64,000 bases of DNA from JBBROS01 sp965217935 (GTDB lineage Bacteria > Pseudomonadota > Alphaproteobacteria > Acetobacterales > Acetobacteraceae). Where the stretch lies: NCBI GenBank assembly GCA_965217935.1, contig OZ244581.1, forward strand, positions 3,038,001 through 3,102,000, in the 5' to 3' direction. Within the stretch, counting starts at the first letter, position 1. The number at the start of each line of letters is the position of its first letter. Below, piece after piece: positions 37,973 to 46,661 of the stretch. The notes under the pieces are model-generated. The model was not told the DNA's origin. It saw nothing but the letters and a program-made list of their open reading frames with translations, and did no database searches. The position numbers were made by a program, and so were the translations under genes.

Positions 37973-38876
37973 TCCCGCCTCAGCGCCCTCCGGGCAGCCC
38001 GGCAACTCAGAGCAGATCGACTACTGGAACGGTGACACCGGCGGCAAATGGGTCCGCAACCAGGAACGCCTTGATCTCGCTTTCCGCCCGCTGACGGCAA
38101 CCTTGCTCCAGAAAGCTGCTCCGCAACCCGGCGAGCGCGCCATCGACATCGGATGCGGGTGCGGCGACCTCGCCCTCACAGTAGCCTGCTCTGTCGGCGC
38201 CAGAGGGAGCGTGCTCGCAGTGGACGTGTCCCGCCCGATGCTGGACCAGGCCCGGATGCGCGGAGAAGCGGCTGGCGAGGAGGCGCGGGCGACCGTCGAA
38301 TGGCGCGAAGAGGATGCGGCAACGCTTTCGTTCGCAAACGGTGAAGCCGACCTGCTGGTATCACGGTTCGGCGTCATGTTCTTCGCCGATCCTGTTCAGG
38401 CGTTCCGGAATTTGCGCCGGGCTTTGCGGCCGGGCGGACGACTGGTCATGCTGTGTTGGCAAGCACTCGAAAAGAACGCGTGGGTTTCGGTTCCTCGGGC
38501 GGCGATGCTCAAAGTCGTGCCAGCGCCTGAGCCGACGCCGACGAACGCGCCGGGCCCGTTCGCCTTCGCGGATGCGGTTCACGTCAGCGGCATCCTGTTG
38601 CAGGCGGGATTCGTATCGGTTGAGAGCGTTGCCGTCGAGGCAGCCCTCGCGACAACGGCCGATCAGGATGCTTCCGCCGACGTGGCCCTTGAGGATGCGC
38701 TGCGCTTCGCAGTGGAACTTGGCCCGGCATCGGCACTGCTGCGCGAAGCCGATCCTGCGACATCGGAGCGTGCGGTATCAGCCGTGCGCGCGGCACTGCG
38801 GGAGCGGAGCGGCAACGGGCGTCCGTCGCTCGGCGCCGCCTGCTGGATCTACGCCGCAACGAACCCGGCAACGTGA
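37962..38876 (+). CDS. SAM-dependent class I methyltransferase
   Basis: 304 residues, TTG start overlapping the previous gene by 11 bases, which fits translational coupling. Motif I AIDIGCGCGDLALTVA (near residue 62), the acidic end of strand two AVDVSRP, post-I EEDAATL and motif RALRPGGRLVMLCW. The N-terminal IDYWNGDTGGKWVRNQERLD is typical of small-molecule methyltransferases found beside arsenic and metal permeases. The substrate is unknown; no ArsM three-cysteine pattern is evident, so arsenite methylation is not supported. Confidence 0.85.
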   Translation: MSSDPASAPSGQPGNSEQIDYWNGDTGGKWVRNQERLDLAFRPLTATLLQKAAPQPGERAIDIGCGCGDLALTVACSVGARGSVLAVDVSRPMLDQARMRGEAAGEEARATVEWREEDAATLSFANGEADLLVSRFGVMFFADPVQAFRNLRRALRPGGRLVMLCWQALEKNAWVSVPRAAMLKVVPAPEPTPTNAPGPFAFADAVHVSGILLQAGFVSVESVAVEAALATTADQDASADVALEDALRFAVELGPASALLREADPATSERAVSAVRAALRERSGNGRPSLGAACWIYAATNPAT

Positions 38877-38889
38877 AGGCTTGCTGCGA

Positions 38890-40044
38890 ATGACCGACCT
38901 GCTCGGAAAAATCGGCGACGCGCTGCTCATGTCCGCCGGAATGGCCTGGAGCGTTGCCTGGAGCCTGGTGCTCGGGTTCGTTCTCTCCGGCCTGATCCAG
39001 GCCGTCGTCTCGCAGGAGCGGATGCGCGAGGCGCTCGGGCGGGACGGGATCAAGGAGATAGGCCTCGCAACGGCGTTCGGCGCCGCCAGTTCGAGTTGCT
39101 CCTACGCGTCCGCCTCGGTCACGCGCACGCTGTTCAAGAAAGGTGCGGCGCTTGTTCCGTCGCTCGCCTTTTTGTTCGCCTCAACCAACCTTGTGCTGGA
39201 ACTCGGCCTCGTGCTGTACGTGCTGCTCGGCTGGCAGTTCATGGCGGCGGAGTGGGTGGGCGGCCTCGTTCTGGTGGCCGTTATGGCGGCCTTGGTCCGG
39301 CTCACCTACCCGGCTCGGCTGGTCGAGGACGCGCGAAACCACGAGGAGCCTGAAAGCGGCCACGAGCATTCCAGCATGCCGGTCGAGGGCGCAACGTTGT
39401 GGGACAAGCTGCGCAATCCACAGACCGCGGTCCGGGTGGCGCAGAACGTAGCGATGGACGTGTCGATGCTCTGGAAGGATCTGGTTGGCGGGTTCCTGAT
39501 CGCCGGATTCCTCTCCGTCTTCGTGCCGCAGGACTGGTGGGCGGCCCTGTTCCTGAAAGGCGTGTCCCCTTGGCTGCAGGCGCCCGCGAATGCCCTCATC
39601 GGACCGGTCGTGGCCATGCTGTCGTTCGTCTGCTCGATCGGCAACGTGCCGATGGCCGCGATCCTATGGGCCAGCGGCATCAGCTTCGGCGGCGTGCTCG
39701 CCTTCCTCTACGCCGACCTCATCGTCTTGCCGCTGCTGGATGCCTACCGCCGCTACTTCGGATGGAAGATGGCGGCGTATATCGGCGGAGTCTTCTTCGC
39801 CACCATGGTGATCGCCGCACTCATCATGGACCTCGCCTTCTCCGGTCTCGGCCTCGTGCCCCCGCCCAACCCGGACGTGCGCGCCCAGGTCGAGACGTTC
39901 AGCTTCAACTATACGTTCTTCCTGAACCTGGCGTTCGGGGCATTGGCAGCGTGGCTTGCCTACGTCAGCCGCAAGAACCCGATGCGCCATGGGCATCAAA
40001 GGCATGGCGGGAACGAGCACGCTCCTCATCGCCACGGGGGATAG
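38890..40044 (+). CDS. Permease of the YraQ/ArsP-like family (DUF318)
   Basis: 384 residues from ATG 38890. Two halves, each with the family signature: ATAFGAASSSCSYASASVTRTLFKKGAALVPSLAFLFASTNLV and later FVCSIGNVPMAAILWASGISFGGVLAFLYADLIVLPLL. About eight hydrophobic segments and a His-rich tail (RHGHQRHGGNEHAPHRHGG), consistent with metal binding. The family includes exporters of organoarsenicals and predicted metal permeases. It sits between the methyltransferase and the divergent MerR regulator. Confidence 0.85.
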   Translation: MTDLLGKIGDALLMSAGMAWSVAWSLVLGFVLSGLIQAVVSQERMREALGRDGIKEIGLATAFGAASSSCSYASASVTRTLFKKGAALVPSLAFLFASTNLVLELGLVLYVLLGWQFMAAEWVGGLVLVAVMAALVRLTYPARLVEDARNHEEPESGHEHSSMPVEGATLWDKLRNPQTAVRVAQNVAMDVSMLWKDLVGGFLIAGFLSVFVPQDWWAALFLKGVSPWLQAPANALIGPVVAMLSFVCSIGNVPMAAILWASGISFGGVLAFLYADLIVLPLLDAYRRYFGWKMAAYIGGVFFATMVIAALIMDLAFSGLGLVPPPNPDVRAQVETFSFNYTFFLNLAFGALAAWLAYVSRKNPMRHGHQRHGGNEHAPHRHGG

Positions 40045-40075
40045 CGACCCGCCCGGCCACGGCGGCGCGCCTGGA

Positions 40076-40528
40076 TCAGTCAGCGGTCCCCGTTCCATGG
40101 TCCGGGTCAAGGCAGTGGCCGTGCTCATGGTCGGCCAAGGTTTCCAGGATGCGGCAGTCCGCAGCGAACCCGCTGCGGCAGGCGTCGGTCATGCGGGCCA
40201 GCTCGGCCCTGAGGCTGGCTAAGCGGCAGAGTTTCTCCTCGACGGCGGCAAGGTGGGCGCTGGCCAGCGCATGAGCCTCTTCGCAGCAACGGTCCGGACG
40301 GTCGGCGAGGGCCAGCAGCGAACGCACGGCATCGAGGGAAAAACCGAACTCGCGGGCGTGACGGATGAAGTCCAGCCGGGCGAGATGCGCCTGGCCGTAA
40401 AGGCGGCGCCCGCCTCCGGAGCGCGCCGGGGCCGGCAGCAGGCCGACCTCCTCATACCAACGGATTGTCTGCACCTTGCAATGCGTGCGGCGGCCCAACT
40501 CGCCGATGCTGAGCGATTGTGTCGTCAT
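40076..40528 (-). CDS. MerR-family heavy-metal regulator (CadR/PbrR/ZntR-like)
   Basis: 150 residues from ATG 40528. Winged helix IGELGRRTHCKVQTIRWYEEVGLLP, then SGGGRRLYGQAHLARLDFIRHAREFGFSLDAVRSLL, dimerisation helix, and metal-site cysteines: CCEE near residue 77, then CRSGFAADCRILETL and a HEHGHC tail. That spacing matches regulators of Zn/Cd/Pb rather than CueR or MerR proper. It is divergent from the P-type ATPase, with an operator between (40553-40583). Confidence 0.9.
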   Translation of the reverse strand: MTTQSLSIGELGRRTHCKVQTIRWYEEVGLLPAPARSGGGRRLYGQAHLARLDFIRHAREFGFSLDAVRSLLALADRPDRCCEEAHALASAHLAAVEEKLCRLASLRAELARMTDACRSGFAADCRILETLADHEHGHCLDPDHGTGTAD

Positions 40529-40552
40529 GCGCGACCATAGCAGGCAGAGGGG

Positions 40553-40583
40553 TTGAACCTCTAGTGACTGTAGGTCCCATAAA
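40553..40583 (+). promoter_or_regulatory. MerR-type promoter/operator for the P-type ATPase
   Basis: TTGAAC at 40553 and CATAAA at 40578 are separated by 19 bases, the elongated spacing typical of MerR-activated promoters. The spacer contains the dyad ACCTCTAG-TGA-CTGTAGGT, close to CadR/PbrR operators. ATPase start is 27 bases further on. Confidence 0.85.
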
Positions 40584-40609
40584 GGGGCGAGCAACGACAG
40601 GAGCGCAGT

Positions 40610-42829
40610 ATGCCAGACCATTTGCCGGCGATCGACGACAGCGAGACGCTGGCGTGGCGCATCGAGGGCATGGACTGCGCGTCCTGCGTCGCCAAGGTGC
40701 GGACCGCCGTCGAGCGGCTGCCGGGGACCTCCGACGTCGAGGTGAACCTGATGGCTGAACGACTTACGCTCCGGACGGCAGCCGGCTGGGCTGGCACGGA
40801 CGCGGTGGAGCGCCAGGTGACAGGTCTTGGCTATCGGCCGAAACGATTGGACGGCGGCAGCGCGCCGGCCTCGGGCCGCGGCGGCGGCAGCGCGCATGAT
40901 GACAGCGGCCACAAGCGTGCGCGCAGCCCGGCGAACGACTCCGGGGAGCGGGCGGGCGTGCCCTGGTGGCGCACCGGCAAGGCGACGTTGGCCGCAGGCT
41001 TGGCCGTGCTGGTCGGCGTGGCATGGGCGCTGTCGGCGGCGTTCCCTCGCGAGGCTTACTGGATTTACGTCGCGGCGACGCTGACGGCGCTGGTCCCGTT
41101 CGGCCGGCGCGCGTTCGCGCTGGCCCGGGCCGGGTCGCCGTTCTCGATCGAGACGCTGATGTGCGCCGCAGCCCTCGGCGCGGTGGCGATCGGGGCCGCG
41201 GCCGAGGCGGCAGTGGTGGTGTTGCTGTTCGCCGTGGGCGAGCTGCTGGAGAATGCCGCTGCCGGCCAGGCTCGGGCCGGCATCCGCGCGCTCGCCTCGC
41301 TGATCCCGCGCATGGCCCGGCGGGAGGCCGGAGGCAAGATCGAGGAGGCGCCCGCGGCATCGCTGGTTGTGGGCGACGTGGTCCAAGTGCGTCCGGGCGA
41401 CCGGTTGCCCTGCGACGGCGAGATCGTCGAGGGCCAGTCGGCGCTGGACGAGAGCCCGGTGACCGGCGAAAGCATGCCCGTTCCGCGCGGGCCCGGCGAA
41501 CCGGTGGTGGCCGGGTCGATCAACGCGGACGGCGTGCTGCGCGTCCGGGTGACGCGGGACGCTGCCGACAACACGGTGGCGCGGATCATCGCCATGGTGG
41601 AGGACGCGTCGGCCTCGCGCGCGCCGACGCAACGCTTCGTCGAGCGCTTCGCCCGCTGGTGGACGCCGGCGGCGATGGCGGCCGCGGCGCTCGTCATCCT
41701 GGTCCCGCCGCTGCTGTTCGGCGGCGACTGGTGGGTCTGGGCCTATCGCGGCCTGGCGCTGCTGCTGATCGCCTGCCCCTGCGCGCTGGTGATCTCGGTG
41801 CCGGCGGCCGTCGCCTCGGGCCTGTCGGCAGGCGCCCGGCGCGGGCTGCTGGTCAAGGGCGGGGCCGCGCTGGAGGCGATCGGCGCCGCGCGCACCATTG
41901 CCTTCGACAAGACCGGGACGCTGACCGAAGGCAAGCCGCGCGTGACCGACGTGGCGCCGCTGGCCGACGGGGTGGACGAGGCCTGCGTGCTGGCGCTGGC
42001 CGCTGCGGTGGAGAACGGGTCGAGCCATCCGCTGGCGCGTGCGATCCTGGCCGCCGCGGCCGAACGCGGCGTGCCGGCGCTCCAGGGCAAAGACGCTCAG
42101 GCCGTGCCGGGCCGGGCGGCGCAGGCGATGGTGGACGGGCGGCGCGTCGCGGTCGGCAGCCCGCGTCATGCGGCTGAAACCGGCCCAGGCCTCGATGCGG
42201 GCGCGCAGGCGCGTGCCGGGGCGCTGGAGGCCGAGGGCAAGACCTGCGTCGTGGTGCTGCGGGACGCTGTCCCGCTTGGCCTGATCGCGATACGGGACGA
42301 GCCTCGGCAGGACGCGGCCGCGGGCGTCGCGGCGCTGGTCCGCCTGGGCGTGGCCGCGGTCATGCTGACCGGCGACAACGAGCGGACCGGGCGAGCCATT
42401 GCTGGCAGGCTGGGCATGGATATCCGCGCCGGGTTGCTGCCCGAAGACAAGCTGCGCGAGATCGCGGCGCTACGAGCCGATGGGCCGGTGGTGATGGTGG
42501 GCGACGGCATCAACGACGTGCCGGCGCTGGCGGCGGCCTCGGTCGGCGTCGCCATGGGCGGCGGCGCCGACGTGGCGCTGGAGACGGCGGACGCGGCGAT
42601 CATGCGCGAGACGGTGTGCGGCGTGGCGGAACTGGTGTTGCTGTCCCGCGCGACTCTGTCGAACATCCGGCAGAACGTCGGCGTGGCCGTCGGGCTGAAG
42701 GCGGTGTTCCTGGTCACCACGCTGACCGGCGTCACCGGGCTGTGGCCGGCGATCCTGGCGGACACGGGCGCGACCGTGCTGGTGACGCTGAACGCGCTGC
42801 GGCTGCTGCGCTGGCGGGGGCAGGGCTGA
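40610..42829 (+). CDS. P1B-type heavy-metal ATPase (Zn/Cd/Pb class)
   Basis: 739 residues. One N-terminal metal-binding domain with GMDCASC at residues 20-26, a His/Ser-rich linker, eight predicted helices, the actuator loop (DESPVTGES), CPCALVIS in helix 6, phosphorylation site DKTGTLTEG, SSHPLA of the nucleotide domain, and GDGINDVPAL. The last helix has DTGATVLVTLNALRLL, the pattern of P1B-2 (Zn2+/Cd2+/Pb2+) pumps. Exports divalent metal from the cytoplasm using ATP. Controlled by the divergent MerR protein. Confidence 0.93.
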   Translation: MPDHLPAIDDSETLAWRIEGMDCASCVAKVRTAVERLPGTSDVEVNLMAERLTLRTAAGWAGTDAVERQVTGLGYRPKRLDGGSAPASGRGGGSAHDDSGHKRARSPANDSGERAGVPWWRTGKATLAAGLAVLVGVAWALSAAFPREAYWIYVAATLTALVPFGRRAFALARAGSPFSIETLMCAAALGAVAIGAAAEAAVVVLLFAVGELLENAAAGQARAGIRALASLIPRMARREAGGKIEEAPAASLVVGDVVQVRPGDRLPCDGEIVEGQSALDESPVTGESMPVPRGPGEPVVAGSINADGVLRVRVTRDAADNTVARIIAMVEDASASRAPTQRFVERFARWWTPAAMAAAALVILVPPLLFGGDWWVWAYRGLALLLIACPCALVISVPAAVASGLSAGARRGLLVKGGAALEAIGAARTIAFDKTGTLTEGKPRVTDVAPLADGVDEACVLALAAAVENGSSHPLARAILAAAAERGVPALQGKDAQAVPGRAAQAMVDGRRVAVGSPRHAAETGPGLDAGAQARAGALEAEGKTCVVVLRDAVPLGLIAIRDEPRQDAAAGVAALVRLGVAAVMLTGDNERTGRAIAGRLGMDIRAGLLPEDKLREIAALRADGPVVMVGDGINDVPALAAASVGVAMGGGADVALETADAAIMRETVCGVAELVLLSRATLSNIRQNVGVAVGLKAVFLVTTLTGVTGLWPAILADTGATVLVTLNALRLLRWRGQG

Positions 42830-43200
42830 TGCACGATGGCCTTCCTGGTTCCCGTGCTGGGCTACAGCGCGATCCCCGGCTTGCCGCCAAGGCCGGCGCC
42901 GCCGCGACCGTATGTCGGCACAGTCACGCACCTGCCGATTTCGGGCGCGCGTTCGCCATCGGCGTGGCGCTGAACGCTCTTTACGTGGCGCTCGAAGCGA
43001 CATTCGGCATCTTTTCAGGTTCGCTGGCCTTGCTGGCCGATGCCGGCCACAACCTCTGCGACGTGCTTGGACCTCTGCTGGCCTGGAGCGCCAATTGGCT
43101 GGCCAAGCGCAAACACCATGTCAGCCGTGCATATGGCTTCAAGCGGGAGCCGATCCTGGCTTCGCTGCGCCTACATGTCTGCTCCATGCAACACTGCTAA
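42829..43200 (+). pseudogene. Cation diffusion facilitator (CzcD-like), truncated
   Basis: ATG overlaps the ATPase stop (TGATG). HSHAPADFGRAFAIGVALNALYVALEATFGIFSGSLALLADAGHNLCDVLGPLLAW shows helices 1-2 with the H-x-x-x-D metal site (DAGHNLCD), then YGFKREPILASL. After about 43165 the match ends; the frame stops at 43200. Intact relatives have some 300 residues, so two thirds are gone. The break marks the right edge of the metal island. Confidence 0.85.
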
Positions 43201-43378
43201 GTTCCTGACCGCTCCTCGTCCGCGGCGCGCTTGGCTCGGCAACCGAACTTCAGGCGCTTGTTCCGCAAACTCCGCCAGGCTGGAGGCGGCTTAAGCTTCG
43301 TAGTCAGGCTTTACAAAGGGATGCGACCTGTCAGACGCCGCTGCCTTCCTTGTCCGCTCTTTATCTGACGATGCACGC

Positions 43379-43402
43379 AGTGTCTGGAGTCGTCAGACAC
43401 GT
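43379..43402 (-). terminator. Hairpin downstream of moaB
   Basis: GTGTCTG and CAGACAC form an inverted pair (43380-43399) about 15 bases after the moaB stop on the minus strand. No T-run is evident, so termination is inferred only from position. Confidence 0.45.
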
Positions 43403-43412
43403 TCAGCGGATG

Positions 43413-43958
<546 letters not shown>

Positions 43959-43968
43959 AACAGCTCCT

Positions 43969-45732
43969 TCAATGCAGCCGGACGACGGCCTGCCGCGACG
44001 GCTTCGGGGCCTGGAGTTGCGGCCAGAGTCCGGCCGCCAGCTCATCCAAACTCGGTGACGGCACGCCGAGCCGCGCAGCATACAGCCATGTGTAGGCCAG
44101 CGCACGCGGCACGTAGGCCCGGGTCTCGTCTCCTGGCAAGGATTCGATGAACAGCAGCGGGTCGGTCTCGTTCCTGATCGCGCCGAGCCAGCGATAAATC
44201 GTGCCCGGCCCGGCGTTGTAGCTCGCGAGCAAGCGGATCAGGTTGGGCCCGACATGATCGAGCCGTTCGAGATGCAGCAGATACTTCTGCCCGAGCGCCA
44301 GATTGGCGGCGGGGTCTTGCAGCTTGGGCGTGCCGGCGCCGGCCTGGATGTAGCGCGCCGTCGAGGGCATCAACTGCATCAGGCCGCGTGCGCCCGACGG
44401 CGAGACGGCTTCGGCATCGAAGTTCGATTCCAGCCGCGTCATCGCGTAGATCAGCGCCGGGCTGACTTGGAACCCGCCCGCCGGGCGCAAGCGTTGCGCG
44501 GGAATGCGGACCCGGGCCGGCTGCATCACCGCGTCGAGCTGCCCCGCCAGGTCCTGCAAGCCGGCCGCCCGCGCCACGACCAGCACGGACCTGCTGAACC
44601 CCGGCTGGTCCCGCGTTTCGGACCAGAGCAGCCGCAGCTCGGCCGCCGCCCGCTTGGGCTCGCCGGCCTGCAGCAGGGCGAACGCCCTCATGCCTCGCGG
44701 CCGGGCCTGCACCGCCTCGACATCCGCCTCGCCGAGCGTGGCGTCCGGCGCGTCTTCGGCAGGGATCGGCCGATGCAGCACGCGCCGCGCCAGCAGCCCG
44801 TAGAAGGTGCGTGGATCCTGTGCCGCCCGATCCATCCATGGCCCGTAATCGCCGGTTCTGGCCATCGACGCCCGAGCCGCCCAGAAAGCCGCCCCGGCCC
44901 GCTGCCCCGGCCCGATCAGCCCGGCATGGTAGGCCCGCTCGAACATCGTCTCGGCAAGACTGAGCCGGCCGAGCCGCCAAGCCGATAGCCCGGCGATCCA
45001 GCCTGCCAGGCCGATCTCTCCGTGCGCCTGGGCATCCGCTGCCGTGGCGATCCGCAGCGCGCCTTCGTTGTCGCCGGCGCCGAACATCGCCCGCGCGATC
45101 TCCGCCCGGAGCAAGGCCCCATAATCCGCGGCCATCTTGGTCCGCGCGACGGTTCGGATCGCCGCGTCGAAATCGCCGTCCGCCGTTTCCTGGCGCACGC
45201 GCCGGTCCAGCGCAGGGTTGCGCGGCAGCAGCGGCGCCTGCGCCTCGATGTCGTCGCCGTAAGGGGCCGGGGTGAAGACAGGCAGCACAGGCTCGTGCGG
45301 CGCCGGTTCGCCCTTCGGCAACCGGCTCATCAGCAAGTCGTAGATCGCCGGCGCATCAGGATAATCCGGATAGGCGCCCAGCCAGGCGCGCAGTTCCGCC
45401 GGGCTGGATCGTTTTGGGCCGGATAGGTAACGGTGCGCCAGCACGTAGCCGAGCAGCGGGCCGAGCTTCAGCGCCTCGATCGGCTCCGGCCGACCGCTGA
45501 ACGCCGCACGCGCCGCATTCATCTCGGCCGCGGCGAGCGGCTGCGGCAAGGCGACTGATCCGTTCTCACTGGGCGGGGCGAGGCGCGGAATCGCGAGAGC
45601 GGTATCCTCGGGCGGGTCTTGCGCCCCGGCGGAGCTTCCCACCGAGATGAATGCGCCCGCCAAGATCGCCGTGCCAGCGACCAGGGCTTTTGCGGTCGGC
45701 AGGCTGATTCGTGAAAATACGCGCTCAAGCAT
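43969..45732 (-). CDS. slt: Soluble lytic murein transglycosylase
   Basis: 587 residues with a signal-type N-terminus (ALVAGTAILAGAFISVGSSAGAQ). The middle is the helical superhelical (TPR-like) ring domain. The catalytic domain has PALIYAMTRLESNFDAEAVSPSGARGLMQLMPSTARY, with the catalytic Glu in TRLESNFD, then NLALGQKYLLHLER and LLASYNAGPGTIYRW. Cleaves glycan strands to 1,6-anhydromuropeptides in the periplasm. Confidence 0.92.
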   Translation of the reverse strand: MLERVFSRISLPTAKALVAGTAILAGAFISVGSSAGAQDPPEDTALAIPRLAPPSENGSVALPQPLAAAEMNAARAAFSGRPEPIEALKLGPLLGYVLAHRYLSGPKRSSPAELRAWLGAYPDYPDAPAIYDLLMSRLPKGEPAPHEPVLPVFTPAPYGDDIEAQAPLLPRNPALDRRVRQETADGDFDAAIRTVARTKMAADYGALLRAEIARAMFGAGDNEGALRIATAADAQAHGEIGLAGWIAGLSAWRLGRLSLAETMFERAYHAGLIGPGQRAGAAFWAARASMARTGDYGPWMDRAAQDPRTFYGLLARRVLHRPIPAEDAPDATLGEADVEAVQARPRGMRAFALLQAGEPKRAAAELRLLWSETRDQPGFSRSVLVVARAAGLQDLAGQLDAVMQPARVRIPAQRLRPAGGFQVSPALIYAMTRLESNFDAEAVSPSGARGLMQLMPSTARYIQAGAGTPKLQDPAANLALGQKYLLHLERLDHVGPNLIRLLASYNAGPGTIYRWLGAIRNETDPLLFIESLPGDETRAYVPRALAYTWLYAARLGVPSPSLDELAAGLWPQLQAPKPSRQAVVRLH

Positions 45733-45804
45733 GTTACTCCGCTGCTACAAGCGCGTAAAAACGCAAGCAATTCACGCAAAAGTGAACTGCCTTTACAGAC
45801 GGTT

Positions 45805-46566
45805 CTAACCAGAACTTAATGCATCCTGTAAAGTCAGGGCGTCGGCCCACGCCGCCTGCTTGTTCACGCCAGTTTTCAGCCACAACTCAGGCGCGAGCAT
45901 CGGCAGCGCCGCGACTGGCTCCGGCAACCCTGGGACAACCGCATGGGTCCAGCGGCCACGCGCCTGGCGCAGCCCGCCCGTCTCATCCGTCAATGCCCGG
46001 AGCGGCCCGGCCCCGAGCAGCACCACCCTTCGCGGGCGCACCAGCGCCAGCAAGCGGTGCGTGAACGCCAAGCACGTCGCGATCTCCGATTCGCTGGGCG
46101 CGCGCCCCCCGGGCGGCCGCCACGGCACCAGGAATGACAGCAGCATGGCGTTCCGCCCGAGTCCGGCGCTGCCAAGCACCCGGTCCAGCGCCGCGCCGAC
46201 GGCGCCGCTGAACGCCCGGCCCGAGCGGTCGTCATCCGCTCCCGGCGCCTCCCCGACCAGCACCAGGCCGGCGCCGGGATCACCGTCCGGCAAGACCGTT
46301 CGCGACGCCGTCGCGCGCAAGGGGCAAGCGTCGAAGGAGTCGATCGCCGCCTGCAAGGCAGCAAAACTATCCGCCGCCGCGGCGGCTGCCGCAGCCAAGC
46401 CCGAGGGCGCCGCCAATGCGCGAGCCGGACCCTGGGCGATTGCCGGCGGGGACGGGGCGGGTGCGCGTGCTACGGCAGGCGCGAACCGGTCGCTTGGCGT
46501 TTCCAGCAGCGCCTCGTCCGCTCCCCACTCAATCTGCAGCCGAAGTGCGGCCAGCGCGTCCATCAT
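45805..46566 (-). CDS. Uracil-DNA glycosylase, family 4/5
   Basis: 253 residues. The N-terminal 90 residues are Ala/Pro-rich linker. The core has GAGLVLVGEAPGADDDRSGRAFSGAVGAALDRVL (the GEAPG motif), LLSFLVPWRPPGGRAPSESEIATCLAF and VVLLGAGPLRAL. Only some of the usual Fe-S cysteines are evident (CPLRATA and ATCLAF). Excises uracil from DNA. Separate from the transglycosylase by 72 bases and divergent from the ETF-QO gene. Confidence 0.9.
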   Translation of the reverse strand: MMDALAALRLQIEWGADEALLETPSDRFAPAVARAPAPSPPAIAQGPARALAAPSGLAAAAAAAADSFAALQAAIDSFDACPLRATASRTVLPDGDPGAGLVLVGEAPGADDDRSGRAFSGAVGAALDRVLGSAGLGRNAMLLSFLVPWRPPGGRAPSESEIATCLAFTHRLLALVRPRRVVLLGAGPLRALTDETGGLRQARGRWTHAVVPGLPEPVAALPMLAPELWLKTGVNKQAAWADALTLQDALSSG

Positions 46567-46661
46567 GCCTCCGTTCGCCGATCAGCAGGATTTCTCCCGC
46601 TTGCCGGTTTTGCGCAACCGGGCAAACACCCTAATTGAATAGTCTGTCACGGGAGGATGGA

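Noticed and set aside
37962..38876. ArsM arsenite methyltransferase beside an ArsP-like permease
   Set aside because: The methyltransferase lacks the cysteine arrangement expected for arsenite binding; a generic class I assignment is safer.
40076..42169. Long minus-strand frame spanning the P-type ATPase into merR
   Set aside because: Only the last 150 codons (MerR) carry recognisable domains; the rest is antisense to the ATPase.
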